64,000 nt of DNA, taken from positions 62,001 to 126,000 of the forward strand of contig NZ_BJNY01000010.1 of the NCBI RefSeq assembly GCF_006539925.1, given 5' to 3'. The stretch's first letter is position 1. Each line of letters opens with the position of its first letter. The notes beneath the pieces were generated by a model. It saw only the letters and a list, made by a program, of their open reading frames with translations, did not search any database and was not told the origin of the DNA. Shown here piece after piece: positions 44,061-55,199 of this stretch. The stretch comes from Glutamicibacter uratoxydans. Its GTDB lineage: Bacteria > Actinomycetota > Actinomycetes > Actinomycetales > Micrococcaceae. Made by a program: the position numbers and the translations under genes.

Positions 44061-45998
44061 CTAGTCTAGAATTTCGCCGGTCGTCATGTTTACAGCGTTT
44101 GGTGACGAACCTTCCAGCGAATCGGCAATGACCTGGGCCAGCTTTTCGCCGATGCCGCTGACCTGCATCAGCTCTTGAACGCCGGCGGCCCGGATATTCT
44201 TCATCGAGCCGAAGTGCTTGCGCAGGGCCTCCTGCTTGGCCTTGCCCAGCCCCGGGATGGCGTCCAGCTCCGATTCGAGCATCGACTTGCCGCGCTTGGC
44301 CCGGTGGAAGGTGATGGCGAAGCGGTGCGCCTCGTCGCGCAGCCGCTGCACCAGGTACAGGGCGGCGGAAGCGCGCGGGAGGATCAGCGGGAACGGGTCC
44401 CCGGGCAGCCACAGTTCTTCCAGGCGCTTGGCCAGGCCGACCACCGGGATGTCGTCGATGCCCAGGTCATCCAGCGCCTGCTGAGCCGCCGCCACCTGCG
44501 GAGGCCCGCCGTCGACGATCACCAGCGAGGGCGGATAGGCGAACTTCTTGACCTCTGCGGTGCCGGCCTCAACCTCGCCGCCGGCGAAGACATCAGGGTC
44601 CACCTTTTCCTTCAGGTAGCGGCTGAAGCGCCGGTGGATAACGTCGTACATGCTGGCGGTGTCGTCGCGGGCCGCTTCCCCGGTGATGGAGAACTTGCGG
44701 TATTCGCTCTTCTTGGGCAGGCCGTCCTCGAAGACCACCATGGAGGCCACCACATTGGTGCCCTGGGTGTGCGAGGCGTCGTAGCATTCGATGCGCAGCA
44801 GCGCCTGCTCGGCGCCCAGCGCATCCTGCAGCTCCTGCATGGCCAGCGAGCGGGTGGTGATGTCGCTGGCCCGCTTTGACTTGTGCAGGCGCAGGGCCTG
44901 CTCGGCGTTCTCCACCACGGTGGAGGCCAGCGCCGCCTTGTCCCCGCGCTGGGCCACGCGCAGCGAGACCTTCGACCCGCGCAGCTCGCTAAGCCAGGTG
45001 ACGACTTCCTCCGGATCCTCGGGCATGGCCGGAACCAGGATTTCGCGCGGGATCCTGTCCGCATGGTCGGCATAGACCTGGGTGAGCAGCTGCTCGACGA
45101 AGGCAGGCTCGGTCAGGTCTTCGACCTTCTCGACGACCCAGCCGCGCTGGGAGCGGATGCGGCCGTCGCGCACGTGGAATACCTGCACCGCCGCTTCCAG
45201 CTCGTCGCCGTGGATGCCGAAGATGTCCGCGTCGGTGTTCTGCGCCAGCACCACCGCATTGCGTTCGAACACTTTGTTCAGCGCGGCGATATCGTCGCGG
45301 TAGCGGGCGGCGCGCTCGTATTCGAGCTCCGCCACCGCTTCCTGCATTTTGACGGTCAGCGCCTTGGTGAAGCGGGTCGCCTCGCCGGACATGAAGGTGC
45401 ACAGGTCTTCGGCCAGCTGGCGGTGGTCTTCCTCGCTGATTCGCCCCACGCAGGGGGCCGCGCATTTGTCGATGTAGCCCAGCAGGCAAGGCCTGCCGGA
45501 GGCTTCGGCGCGGCGGAAGACGCCGGGGGCGCAGCTGCGCACGGGAAAGACGCGCAGCAGCGTATCGAGGGTTTCGCGGATGGCCTTGGCCGGATAGAAC
45601 GGGCCGAAGTACTTCACGCCTTTGCGCTTGTCCCCGCGCATCACCAGGGCGCGCGGGTACTTCTCGTCCATGGTCACCGCGAGGTAGGGGTAGGTCTTGT
45701 CGTCACGGAAGACGATGTTGAAGCGCGGGGTGTACTCCTTGATCCAGGTGTACTCCAGCTGCAGCGCCTCAAGCTCGGAGCCGACCACCGTCCACTGCAC
45801 GCTGGCGGCGGTGAACACCATGGTGCGCGTCTTGGGCGTGAGTCGCTCCGGGTTGGCGAAGTAGGACAGCAGCCGGTTGCGCAGCACCTTGGCCTTGCCG
45901 ACGTAGATGACCCGGCCATGTTCGTCGCGGAAGCGGTAGACCCCGGGCTTGGTCGGGATGTCCGAGGTCTTCGGCCGGTAGCTGGCTGGATCTGCCAT
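44061..45998 (-). CDS. uvrC: Excinuclease ABC subunit C
   Basis: Nuclease of 645 residues making both incisions around bulky DNA lesions. The N-terminal GIY-YIG domain (GVYRFRDEHGRVIYVGKAK), the Cys-containing LLGYIDKCAAPCVGRI, a UVR domain (about 205-240), the RNase H-like C-terminal domain (RIECYDASHTQGTNVVASMV) and the final helix-hairpin-helix pair are all present. Four bases after the acyltransferase gene. UvrA and the end of UvrB are also in this window. Confidence 0.97.
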   Translation of the reverse strand: MADPASYRPKTSDIPTKPGVYRFRDEHGRVIYVGKAKVLRNRLLSYFANPERLTPKTRTMVFTAASVQWTVVGSELEALQLEYTWIKEYTPRFNIVFRDDKTYPYLAVTMDEKYPRALVMRGDKRKGVKYFGPFYPAKAIRETLDTLLRVFPVRSCAPGVFRRAEASGRPCLLGYIDKCAAPCVGRISEEDHRQLAEDLCTFMSGEATRFTKALTVKMQEAVAELEYERAARYRDDIAALNKVFERNAVVLAQNTDADIFGIHGDELEAAVQVFHVRDGRIRSQRGWVVEKVEDLTEPAFVEQLLTQVYADHADRIPREILVPAMPEDPEEVVTWLSELRGSKVSLRVAQRGDKAALASTVVENAEQALRLHKSKRASDITTRSLAMQELQDALGAEQALLRIECYDASHTQGTNVVASMVVFEDGLPKKSEYRKFSITGEAARDDTASMYDVIHRRFSRYLKEKVDPDVFAGGEVEAGTAEVKKFAYPPSLVIVDGGPPQVAAAQQALDDLGIDDIPVVGLAKRLEELWLPGDPFPLILPRASAALYLVQRLRDEAHRFAITFHRAKRGKSMLESELDAIPGLGKAKQEALRKHFGSMKNIRAAGVQELMQVSGIGEKLAQVIADSLEGSSPNAVNMTTGEILD

Positions 45999-46001
45999 GG
46001 C

Positions 46002-46673
46002 TTATTTCGCGTCCGGCGGCAGCTGGTTATAGGAGTCCACGCGTTCCTGGCCGGAGAGTTCCGCGATGGCGTCGACGATGCGGTCGGTGGCCAGGCGGCG
46101 CTGCGGCAGCGGGTGCTTGCGCCCGAGCTTGTCGAAGTACAGCGGTTCTCCGTAGTGGATGGTGAACTTGGAGGGCTTGAAGCCCTTGGAGCCTGCCGGC
46201 TGCAGCTTTTCGGTGCCGATCAGCCCGACGGGAACCACCGGAACGCCGGTGGTCAGCGCCAGCCAGCCCACGCCGGTGCGGCCGCGGTATAGCTTTCCGT
46301 CGCGCGAGCGGGTGCCCTCGGGATAGATGCCGATGCCGCTGCCGTCCTCGATGATCTCCACCAGCGAGTCCAGCGCGGCCACCGAGGCGGCCTGTTCGCC
46401 GCGCTGCACCGGGATGGATCCCACGGACTCGAAGAAGGACTTCATGATCTTGCCCTTGATGCCGGGGGTGGTGAAGTATTCGGCCTTGGCGAAGAATGCC
46501 ACATCGCGGGGCGTCAGCGCCTGGATGATCAGCGAGTCAAAGAACGAGAGGTGGTTGGAGGCGACAATAAACCCGCCCTGCTTGGGCACGTTCTCCAAAC
46601 CGGTCACCTCGGCGCGGCATACGCCGTGGATGATGCCGCGGATCGAAGACCGCGTCATGGTGTAGAGGCTCAT
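46002..46673 (-). CDS. 1-acylglycerol-3-phosphate acyltransferase (PlsC-type)
   Basis: Membrane-associated acyltransferase of 223 residues. The H-x4-D active site is in ASNHLSFFDSLI and the glycerol-phosphate binding block in YPEGTRSRDGKLYRGRTG. It most likely makes phosphatidic acid from lysophosphatidic acid. The ATG abuts the HAD phosphatase stop. It could alternatively be a related lipid acyltransferase. Confidence 0.9.
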   Translation of the reverse strand: MSLYTMTRSSIRGIIHGVCRAEVTGLENVPKQGGFIVASNHLSFFDSLIIQALTPRDVAFFAKAEYFTTPGIKGKIMKSFFESVGSIPVQRGEQAASVAALDSLVEIIEDGSGIGIYPEGTRSRDGKLYRGRTGVGWLALTTGVPVVPVGLIGTEKLQPAGSKGFKPSKFTIHYGEPLYFDKLGRKHPLPQRRLATDRIVDAIAELSGQERVDSYNQLPPDAK

Positions 46674-47375
46674 CTACTGTGCACCTTCCTGCATCAGTTC
46701 ATGAAAGTTAATCTGTTTGGCGGCTTCTGCCCCCAGCAGCAGCTGCGCCAGGCCGGCGGTGGTGGACACCCGGTAGTCGGCGATGTCCAGTTCATCGCCC
46801 TGCGCGAATCCCCAGTCCACGCCGATGGATGCCACCGCGTTGGCCTTCGCGGCGTCGATGTCATAGTGCCGGTCCCCCACCACCACGCTGCGCGCCGGAT
46901 CCAGCCCGCCGGCCTCCAGGGCCGCGGCGACGATGTGCGCCTTGCTGGACCCGTGGCCGCCGTGTTCGCTGGAATTTCCGTGCACCGCGTCCAGGCAGTC
47001 CTCAAGCTTTTGGGCGGCGATCAGTTCGCGGGCGATCTGCTCGGGCTTGGCGGTGGTCACCGCCACGTGGATGCCCCGGCCGCGCAATGCGGCAAGAAGC
47101 TGGCGGATTCCCGGGTAGAGCTTGGACTGCGCCATCCCCACCTCGGCATAGCGGGTGCGGTAGGTGTCGATGATGCCGTCGATGTTCTTCTCGTCGACCC
47201 CGTCCACAGTCCGCAGGCCGATCTGCAGCGGCGGTCCGACCAGGGCTTCGATGCGCTCCTCGCCGGGATCGGCGATTCCGTGGGCCACCAGGGCATAGCG
47301 AATTCCGGAGGTGATGGATCCCGCGGGGTCCACAAGGGTCCCGTCGAGATCAAAAAGCACGCTTGCAACCGACAT
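46674..47375 (-). CDS. HAD-superfamily hydrolase (phosphoglycolate phosphatase-like)
   Basis: Phosphatase of 233 residues. HAD motif I VLFDLDGTLVDPAG, motif II-region VAVTTAKPE, and motif IV VVVGDRHYDIDAA. The cap domain is of the Gph type. ATG 47375 is preferred to an upstream GTG at 47381 because TAGGTG is better spaced. Substrate uncertain: phosphoglycolate is common for this group, but pyrophosphatase-type or other sugar-phosphate substrates are possible. First gene of the operon running to whiA. Confidence 0.88.
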   Translation of the reverse strand: MSVASVLFDLDGTLVDPAGSITSGIRYALVAHGIADPGEERIEALVGPPLQIGLRTVDGVDEKNIDGIIDTYRTRYAEVGMAQSKLYPGIRQLLAALRGRGIHVAVTTAKPEQIARELIAAQKLEDCLDAVHGNSSEHGGHGSSKAHIVAAALEAGGLDPARSVVVGDRHYDIDAAKANAVASIGVDWGFAQGDELDIADYRVSTTAGLAQLLLGAEAAKQINFHELMQEGAQ

Positions 47376-47485
47376 CTTCACCTAGACATCATCCCATGAA
47401 GCAGGCGCGGGTTAGGAATCCATAACTGAAAACACATATTTCCCGCGCCCTGCGGCCCTGCCGCACGCCGCATGAACCCCGGCGG

Positions 47486-50356
<2,871 letters not shown>

Positions 50357-50432
50357 GAACCCATAATAATCGAAAATTGCTTCGAATGAGTGTTGCGTTC
50401 ATTGCACTTTGAGAGTTTCGCAGCCAGCCGCC

Positions 50433-50462
50433 CGCAGCGCCCTGGAATCTGCCGGCGCTGCA
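50433..50462 (-). terminator. Hairpin after the PAP2 phosphatase gene
   Basis: Stem GCAGCGCC / GGCGCTGC with flanking partial pairing, between the PAP2 gene stop and uvrA on the minus strand. No U-tract. Confidence 0.35.
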
Positions 50463-50468
50463 GCCGGG

Positions 50469-51119
50469 CTACGCTCCAAGCACGAACTTGGAAGGCAAGT
50501 ATTTCACCAGCAGTGGACGCACCACGGCGGTAGAAATCACGACGACGAGAATGCCCACCGCCAAACCTGTCAGCGCGTCGTGCAGGTAGTGTGCACCGAC
50601 GCCGACCCGGGACAGTGCCACCAGCGCCGCGGCGGACGCGAAATACCAGCGCAGCTTCGGCAGGGCGAGAATGCAGGCGGTGGCGAAGGCCCCGGCGATC
50701 ACCGAATGGTTCGAAGGCCATGACCAGTCCCCCGCCGGAGGGCAGGCCAGAGCGGTGGCAACATGAATGCTTTGGCAGGGGCGCTGCTCGGTCACGAGCA
50801 GCTTGAGGACGGTGCTCACCACATAGGCTGCGACCACTCCCATGCCGCTAGCTGCGATGGTCCAGAAAATACTCCGATCCTTGAACCACGACCACGCGGC
50901 AATTCCCGCAGCGCTGAGCACCAAAAGAACCAGCAGCGGTTCCGAACAGAAGACCGCCAGCGCACTGAGCACGGCCGAAGACTGCACGGTGGTGTCAATT
51001 GCTGTGTACAGCTGGTCCTTGAAAGCGAAGGAGATGAGCGCCAGCACGACGAGGCAAAGTACGACGTTGAAGCTTGTGGACAGCTTGAGCCGCGTTCTGG
51101 GAACTGATTCGGAATTCAT
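50469..51119 (-). CDS. PAP2 family membrane phosphatase
   Basis: Membrane protein of 216 residues with about six hydrophobic segments. The acid-phosphatase triad motifs are present: KLLVTEQRPC, SWPSNHSVIAG (PSNH in place of the usual PSGH) and SRVGVGAHYLHD. Such enzymes dephosphorylate undecaprenyl pyrophosphate or phosphatidic acid at the outer face of the membrane. The ATG at 51119 is used; the open frame continues upstream but that part is antisense to the ctaA paralogue. Substrate not assignable by eye. Confidence 0.85.
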   Translation of the reverse strand: MNSESVPRTRLKLSTSFNVVLCLVVLALISFAFKDQLYTAIDTTVQSSAVLSALAVFCSEPLLVLLVLSAAGIAAWSWFKDRSIFWTIAASGMGVVAAYVVSTVLKLLVTEQRPCQSIHVATALACPPAGDWSWPSNHSVIAGAFATACILALPKLRWYFASAAALVALSRVGVGAHYLHDALTGLAVGILVVVISTAVVRPLLVKYLPSKFVLGA

Positions 51120-51351
51120 GAATCGGGATTCTACGAACAAAAACTGGCAATCATTGTCAGCTGGCTGTCGGCAGGCTTTCAGCAACAAGTGGTCGGGTTT
51201 TCGCAGGTGCTTTCCGCCTGCTAGCGTTGAGAGGCTGGAGCCGCAGCGCCTGCACTGGGCAATTCTGAGCCCGGTGGCGCAAAAATTGCCGCCGCTCGCG
51301 ATCAACCTGTGGTTCTGGCCAATCGATAATTTCCGACAGAATCGTTGACCC

Positions 51352-52293
51352 ATGCCCACACCGTTCAGCTGGCTCGCCTCAAAGTTCTCGACGCAGCTCA
51401 AAACCGTGCAAACCGCCTCACTGATTTCGCTTTTGCTGGCAATACTTGTGGTGGTCGGCGGCTCGGTGGTCCGGGTGACAGGCTCGGGCCTAGGCTGCAC
51501 CGAGTGGCCGTACTGCACTCCAGAAACCCTGGCTCCCACCGCTGAAATGGGCATCCACGGCATTATCGAGTTCAGCAACCGGCTGATCACCGTAGCGCTG
51601 TGCATCGGGGTGGGCTGGCTGATCATCGCCGCCAGGCTCAACCGCGAACACGGCCGGGAACTGACCAGGCTTGGATGGCTGCAATTCTGGATCGTCGTGC
51701 TCAACGCGGTGATCGGAGGGATCACCGTGTGGGTCAAGCTGAACCCCTTCGTCGTCGCAGGCCACTTCATCGCCGCGTCGCTGCTGCTGACCGCCGCCAC
51801 GATCACCTGGCATAAGGCGATGCAGATCGGCCAGACTCCCCCAGCCGCGCCTACCGGCCGGCAAAAATCCCTGGGCACGGCAATCCTGGTTGTCACCGCT
51901 GTGTTGCTGGTAATCGGCACCGCAGCCACAGGCTCCGGGCCCCATGCAGGCGATTCGGCCGACGTGCCGCGCATGCCTTTTGACTGGGCCACAGTGACGG
52001 TCATCCACGGCCTATTCGCCGCGGCATGCCTCGGCTTGGGCATCTGGCTGTGGCTGGACGCCCGGCGCAGCACCAACCATGCGTTGGCCATGAAGTCCTT
52101 GCTGCTGGTCATTGCGGTGCTGGGCCAGGGTGCGATCGGCATCTATCAGTCCCTCGACGGGCTTCCAGAGGTGGTCGTGATCCTGCATCTGTTCGGCGCC
52201 GCCATCGTGTGGATCGGCGCCATCCGCACCTTCCTGACCAGCCGCGCCGCAGCAGCGCAGCCTGCCGCCCCGGCCGCTGTGGCGGCAGGCTAG
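51352..52293 (+). CDS. Heme A synthase CtaA (COX15 family), copy 2
   Basis: Polytopic membrane protein of 313 residues, paralogue of the CtaA at 23239. All four heme-ligand histidines are kept (His69 in GIHGIIEFSNR, His138 in VVAGHFIA, His219 in VIHGLFAA, His279 in ILHLFGAA), and so is the Cys49/Cys55 pair in GLGCTEWPYC. It ends with an Ala/Pro-rich tail. The ATG at 51352 follows after 232 bp from the divergent PAP2 gene. Unlike copy 1 it is not next to ctaB or an ABC exporter. It may be a second heme A synthase or a diverged partner of cytochrome oxidase assembly. Confidence 0.88.
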   Translation: MPTPFSWLASKFSTQLKTVQTASLISLLLAILVVVGGSVVRVTGSGLGCTEWPYCTPETLAPTAEMGIHGIIEFSNRLITVALCIGVGWLIIAARLNREHGRELTRLGWLQFWIVVLNAVIGGITVWVKLNPFVVAGHFIAASLLLTAATITWHKAMQIGQTPPAAPTGRQKSLGTAILVVTAVLLVIGTAATGSGPHAGDSADVPRMPFDWATVTVIHGLFAAACLGLGIWLWLDARRSTNHALAMKSLLLVIAVLGQGAIGIYQSLDGLPEVVVILHLFGAAIVWIGAIRTFLTSRAAAAQPAAPAAVAAG

Positions 52294-52297
52294 ACGG

Positions 52298-53134
52298 CTA
52301 CAGGTTCACCTGGCCGGCCACGCACGGGTTAACGTGTCCGCCGACCCAGATGCCGTCGGCGGCGTAGCGGATCTGGACCCTGCCTTCATACCCGATAGCG
52401 GTGCCTTGGGCCGCAACATAGTCGGCGGCCGCCACCCCTGTACTGCGCAGCCAGTAGGCCAATCCAGCGTTCAGGCTTCCTGTCACCGGGTCTTCCCAGA
52501 CCGGGTCGTTGCCCAGAAACGCCCGGACCTCGAACTGGGTGTCATGGCCGTCGTCGTGGGGGCCGATGACCCCGAGGCACAACTCTCCGAGATTCTGCGG
52601 GTCGGGGCTCAAGGCGAGGACGTCGGCCGCGCTGGCCAGCCTGATGCCGATCCATTCGGGCCCGTTGACAATCCACGAGCTGTCCAAGATCTTCTCCGGC
52701 TCCAGCCCCAGTGCGGCCGCGACCTCTGCAATTTTGGCTTCGCCCAGCGGCTCGAAGCGGGTGATCGGCGGCGCCTTGAAGGAAAATTCTTGACCCTGAT
52801 AGGTGACGTCGACCAGCCCTGCGCCGCACTCTTGAACGATTTTTCCAGGGGTCTTCGGCACACCTCCGGCCTGCAGCCAGGCATAGGCGGAGCCGAGCGT
52901 AGGGTGGCCGGCAAAGGGGAATTCCTGAGAAGCGGAGAAGATCCGCACCCGGTAGTCGGCCGCGTCGGTGGTCGGCGGCAGCAGAAACGTGGTTTCGGCC
53001 AGGTTGGTCCATTTGGCAAAGCGCTGCATCTGCTCTGCGCTCAGCTCTTGCGCGTCGTGGACGACTGCCAGCGGATTGCCCAGGTAGGCGGTGGGTGAAA
53101 AGACGTCGACTTCGCTGTATTGACGGGTTCGCAT
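52298..53134 (-). CDS. PhzF family isomerase/epimerase
   Basis: Protein of 278 residues with the diaminopimelate-epimerase-like fold. Conserved parts are VDVFSPTAYLGNPLAVV, WTNLAETTFLLPP (Glu at the catalytic place), FPFAGHPTLGSAYAWL and a late DPVTGSLNAGLAYWL. Family members include phenazine-pathway isomerase PhzF, but most are of unknown substrate; no other phenazine gene is here. The ATG at 53134 follows a GTG at 53137. The stop lies four bases after the stop of the converging ctaA copy. Confidence 0.9.
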   Translation of the reverse strand: MRTRQYSEVDVFSPTAYLGNPLAVVHDAQELSAEQMQRFAKWTNLAETTFLLPPTTDAADYRVRIFSASQEFPFAGHPTLGSAYAWLQAGGVPKTPGKIVQECGAGLVDVTYQGQEFSFKAPPITRFEPLGEAKIAEVAAALGLEPEKILDSSWIVNGPEWIGIRLASAADVLALSPDPQNLGELCLGVIGPHDDGHDTQFEVRAFLGNDPVWEDPVTGSLNAGLAYWLRSTGVAAADYVAAQGTAIGYEGRVQIRYAADGIWVGGHVNPCVAGQVNL

Positions 53135-53159
53135 CACCCCAAACTAGCAGGTGGAGGCC

Positions 53160-53537
53160 CTATCGAGGCAGCGAGCTGAATGCGGCGCGCAGGTACTTCA
53201 CCGCAGTTTCCTCATCCACGGACCAGGTCTGCGCGATGCGGGCAAGGTCCGCCGCCGCGTCGCTGACTTCCTGCTCTGCACGGTCCTCGGCGGCCTGCAC
53301 CACGGTGCCATGGCGCCCCCGGGTGACCACGGCACCCTGCAGTTCAAGCTCCTTGTACACCTTGGCCACGGTGTTCACCGCGAGGTTCAGGGCACCGGCG
53401 AGCGCACGCACCGAAGGAAGTTTGGTTCCCGGAGCGAGCTTCCCGTCGGAGATTGCCGTGAGGATCTGCTCGCGCACCTGCTGGTAGGGGGCCACGGCTG
53501 AGCTGTGCTCAATGGTGATGAAATCTAGGTCGGTCAT
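53160..53537 (-). CDS. GntR family regulator (YtrA-type, short)
   Basis: Regulator of 125 residues. The N-terminal winged helix is standard GntR (YQQVREQILTAISDGKLAPG, LPSVRALAGALNLAVNTV, YKELELQGAVVTRGRHGTVV). The short C-terminus (about 50 residues) is helical, as in the YtrA subfamily, which usually controls ABC transporter genes and often has no ligand domain. No ABC genes adjoin it. It is divergent from a metallo-hydrolase gene with 78 bp between starts. Confidence 0.9.
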   Translation of the reverse strand: MTDLDFITIEHSSAVAPYQQVREQILTAISDGKLAPGTKLPSVRALAGALNLAVNTVAKVYKELELQGAVVTRGRHGTVVQAAEDRAEQEVSDAAADLARIAQTWSVDEETAVKYLRAAFSSLPR

Positions 53538-53615
53538 GCAACTGTCCGTTTCATATAGTGGTCGTGTCTTTCGAGCCTATCGTGTCTGCATTGTGATTCC
53601 CCGTACGCTGAAGAC

Positions 53616-54269
53616 ATGAATGAACTTCTACTCGATGACGTTGTGATCCGCTGGATCTCCGTATCCAGCATGAACAACAACGTGTACCTGGTGACCGAAC
53701 GAGCCAGCGGCAAGCAGCTGCTGGTGGACGCGGCAGACAACTTTTCGGCGATCAAGAAGCTGGTCGACGCGGCGGGTGCGGACGGGCCGAATCCCGAGCT
53801 GGTCGGCATTGCCACGACCCATCAGCATTGGGACCATGTCCGCGCGCTGGCCCAGGCGGCCAAGGAATATCCGGTGCCGACCTATGCGGGGGCCGATGAT
53901 GCGGCAGGCATCACCCGCGAGGCCTCGGTGAAGATCAGCAATGAGCTGGCCAACGGCGACACGCTGAAGATCGGCGATGTGGTGGTGGAGGCGATCCACC
54001 TGCGCGGACACACTCCGGGCTCCATCGCCTATGTCATCCGCGATTCCTCGGAACAGAATGTGATCCTCAGCGGCGACAGCCTGTTCCCGGGAGGCGTGGG
54101 CAATACCGGCAACAGCCCCCAGCGCTTCAACTCCCTGCTGGACGACGTGATCGAACGCATCTTCGACCGCTTCGGCGATGACACGCTGGTCTACCCGGGC
54201 CACGGGGATGCGACGACGTTGGGCGCCGAGCGCGGTTCGCTCGATGACTGGCGCGCCCGCGGCTGGTAG
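53616..54269 (+). CDS. Metallo-beta-lactamase fold hydrolase
   Basis: Hydrolase of 217 residues with the binuclear metal motif THQHWDH (His69, His71, Asp73, His74), a later His in LRGHTPGS, Asp in LSGDSLFPGGVGNT and His in YPGHGDATT. The size and the GDSLFPGG motif resemble glyoxalase II-like or persulfide-dioxygenase-like hydrolases. No signal peptide, so not a secreted beta-lactamase. Possibly controlled by the divergent GntR protein. Substrate unknown. Confidence 0.88.
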   Translation: MNELLLDDVVIRWISVSSMNNNVYLVTERASGKQLLVDAADNFSAIKKLVDAAGADGPNPELVGIATTHQHWDHVRALAQAAKEYPVPTYAGADDAAGITREASVKISNELANGDTLKIGDVVVEAIHLRGHTPGSIAYVIRDSSEQNVILSGDSLFPGGVGNTGNSPQRFNSLLDDVIERIFDRFGDDTLVYPGHGDATTLGAERGSLDDWRARGW

Positions 54270-54288
54270 CCCGCCGGCGTTTCGCAGC

Positions 54289-54329
54289 ACAGCCCGCGGG
54301 GAAGGATGAAGTCCTGTCCCGCGGGCTGT
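54289..54329. terminator. Bidirectional terminator of the MBL hydrolase and tam
   Basis: 12-bp stem ACAGCCCGCGGG (54289-54300) / CCCGCGGGCTGT (54318-54329) with inner AGGA/TCCT pairing, between convergent genes. Confidence 0.8.
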
Positions 54330-54331
54330 TC

Positions 54332-55123
54332 CTATCCCAGCTTCCGGCCGATCAGGAAGATGCGGCGGAACGGGAAGTTGGTCAGCTCGGTGCCGTCCGG
54401 GCCGAGGAAGGACGGGTAGGCCTGGGCCACCTCGCGCGCATAGTCTGCTTCAAATTCCGCATAGTCCTGTGCATCGAGGACGTGCTTGACGGGCAGCAGG
54501 GCGGTGCCGCGCACCCACTGCAGGATCGGGTCTTGGCCGACCATGACCTGCTGGTAAGTCGTCTCCCACACATTTGCCTGGAAGCCTGCTTCCAGCAGCA
54601 GGCGCTGGTATTCGCCCGGCTCCCCCACGACGTCGTCATGGCGCAGCACGCCTTCAAGCTGGGCTGCCCATTTGGGGCTTTCTGCGAGCTGGCGCATCAG
54701 CGCGTGCGAGGGTGCGGAGAAGTTCCCGGGGACCTGTATGGCCACATAGGAGCCGCTCTTCAATGCCTGGAGCCAGCGGCGCAGCAGTTCCCGGTGTCCT
54801 GGGATCCATTGGAGCATGGCGTTGGAGAAGAGCAGGTCGGTGTCCTCCTGCGGGGTCCAGTCCAGCGCGTCGGCCAGGACAAAGCTGAGGTTCGCCTCCG
54901 CGGCGCTCTGCGTGGCCCGTTCGATCATCGCTTCCGAGGAGTCGATCCCCAGTACCTGCGCCGCCGGCCACTTGCGGGCCAGCAAGGCAGTCATATTGCC
55001 CGGCCCGCAGCCCAGGTCCACGACGTGCTTCGGGTCCGCCTCCCCCAGCTGCTCTAGCAGGTCGCGGTAGGGCCGGCCCCGGTAGTCGGCGAATTCGGTG
55101 TACTTTGCTGGATCCCACTTCAT
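54332..55123 (-). CDS. tam: Trans-aconitate 2-methyltransferase
   Basis: SAM-dependent methyltransferase of 263 residues. SAM-binding motif I is HVVDLGCGPGNMTALLARKW and the acidic loop GIDSSEAMIERA. The N-terminal WDPAKYTEFADYRGRPYRDL is typical of Tam, which methylates trans-aconitate, an inhibitory by-product of the citric acid cycle. Tam identity comes from overall likeness and is less certain than the methyltransferase fold. Divergent from the helicase gene. Confidence 0.85.
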   Translation of the reverse strand: MKWDPAKYTEFADYRGRPYRDLLEQLGEADPKHVVDLGCGPGNMTALLARKWPAAQVLGIDSSEAMIERATQSAAEANLSFVLADALDWTPQEDTDLLFSNAMLQWIPGHRELLRRWLQALKSGSYVAIQVPGNFSAPSHALMRQLAESPKWAAQLEGVLRHDDVVGEPGEYQRLLLEAGFQANVWETTYQQVMVGQDPILQWVRGTALLPVKHVLDAQDYAEFEADYAREVAQAYPSFLGPDGTELTNFPFRRIFLIGRKLG

Positions 55124-55199
55124 ACCCAGAGCATATTGCGCATGCTCAGGGCAAAACTAGGGGCCGGTCATAGTTCGCAAAGGATAGGCTTAGAACATC

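Noticed and set aside
51120-52142. Upstream extension of the PAP2 phosphatase frame
   Set aside because: It is antisense to the second ctaA; the phosphatase itself begins with an ATG at 51119 directly before its first membrane segment.
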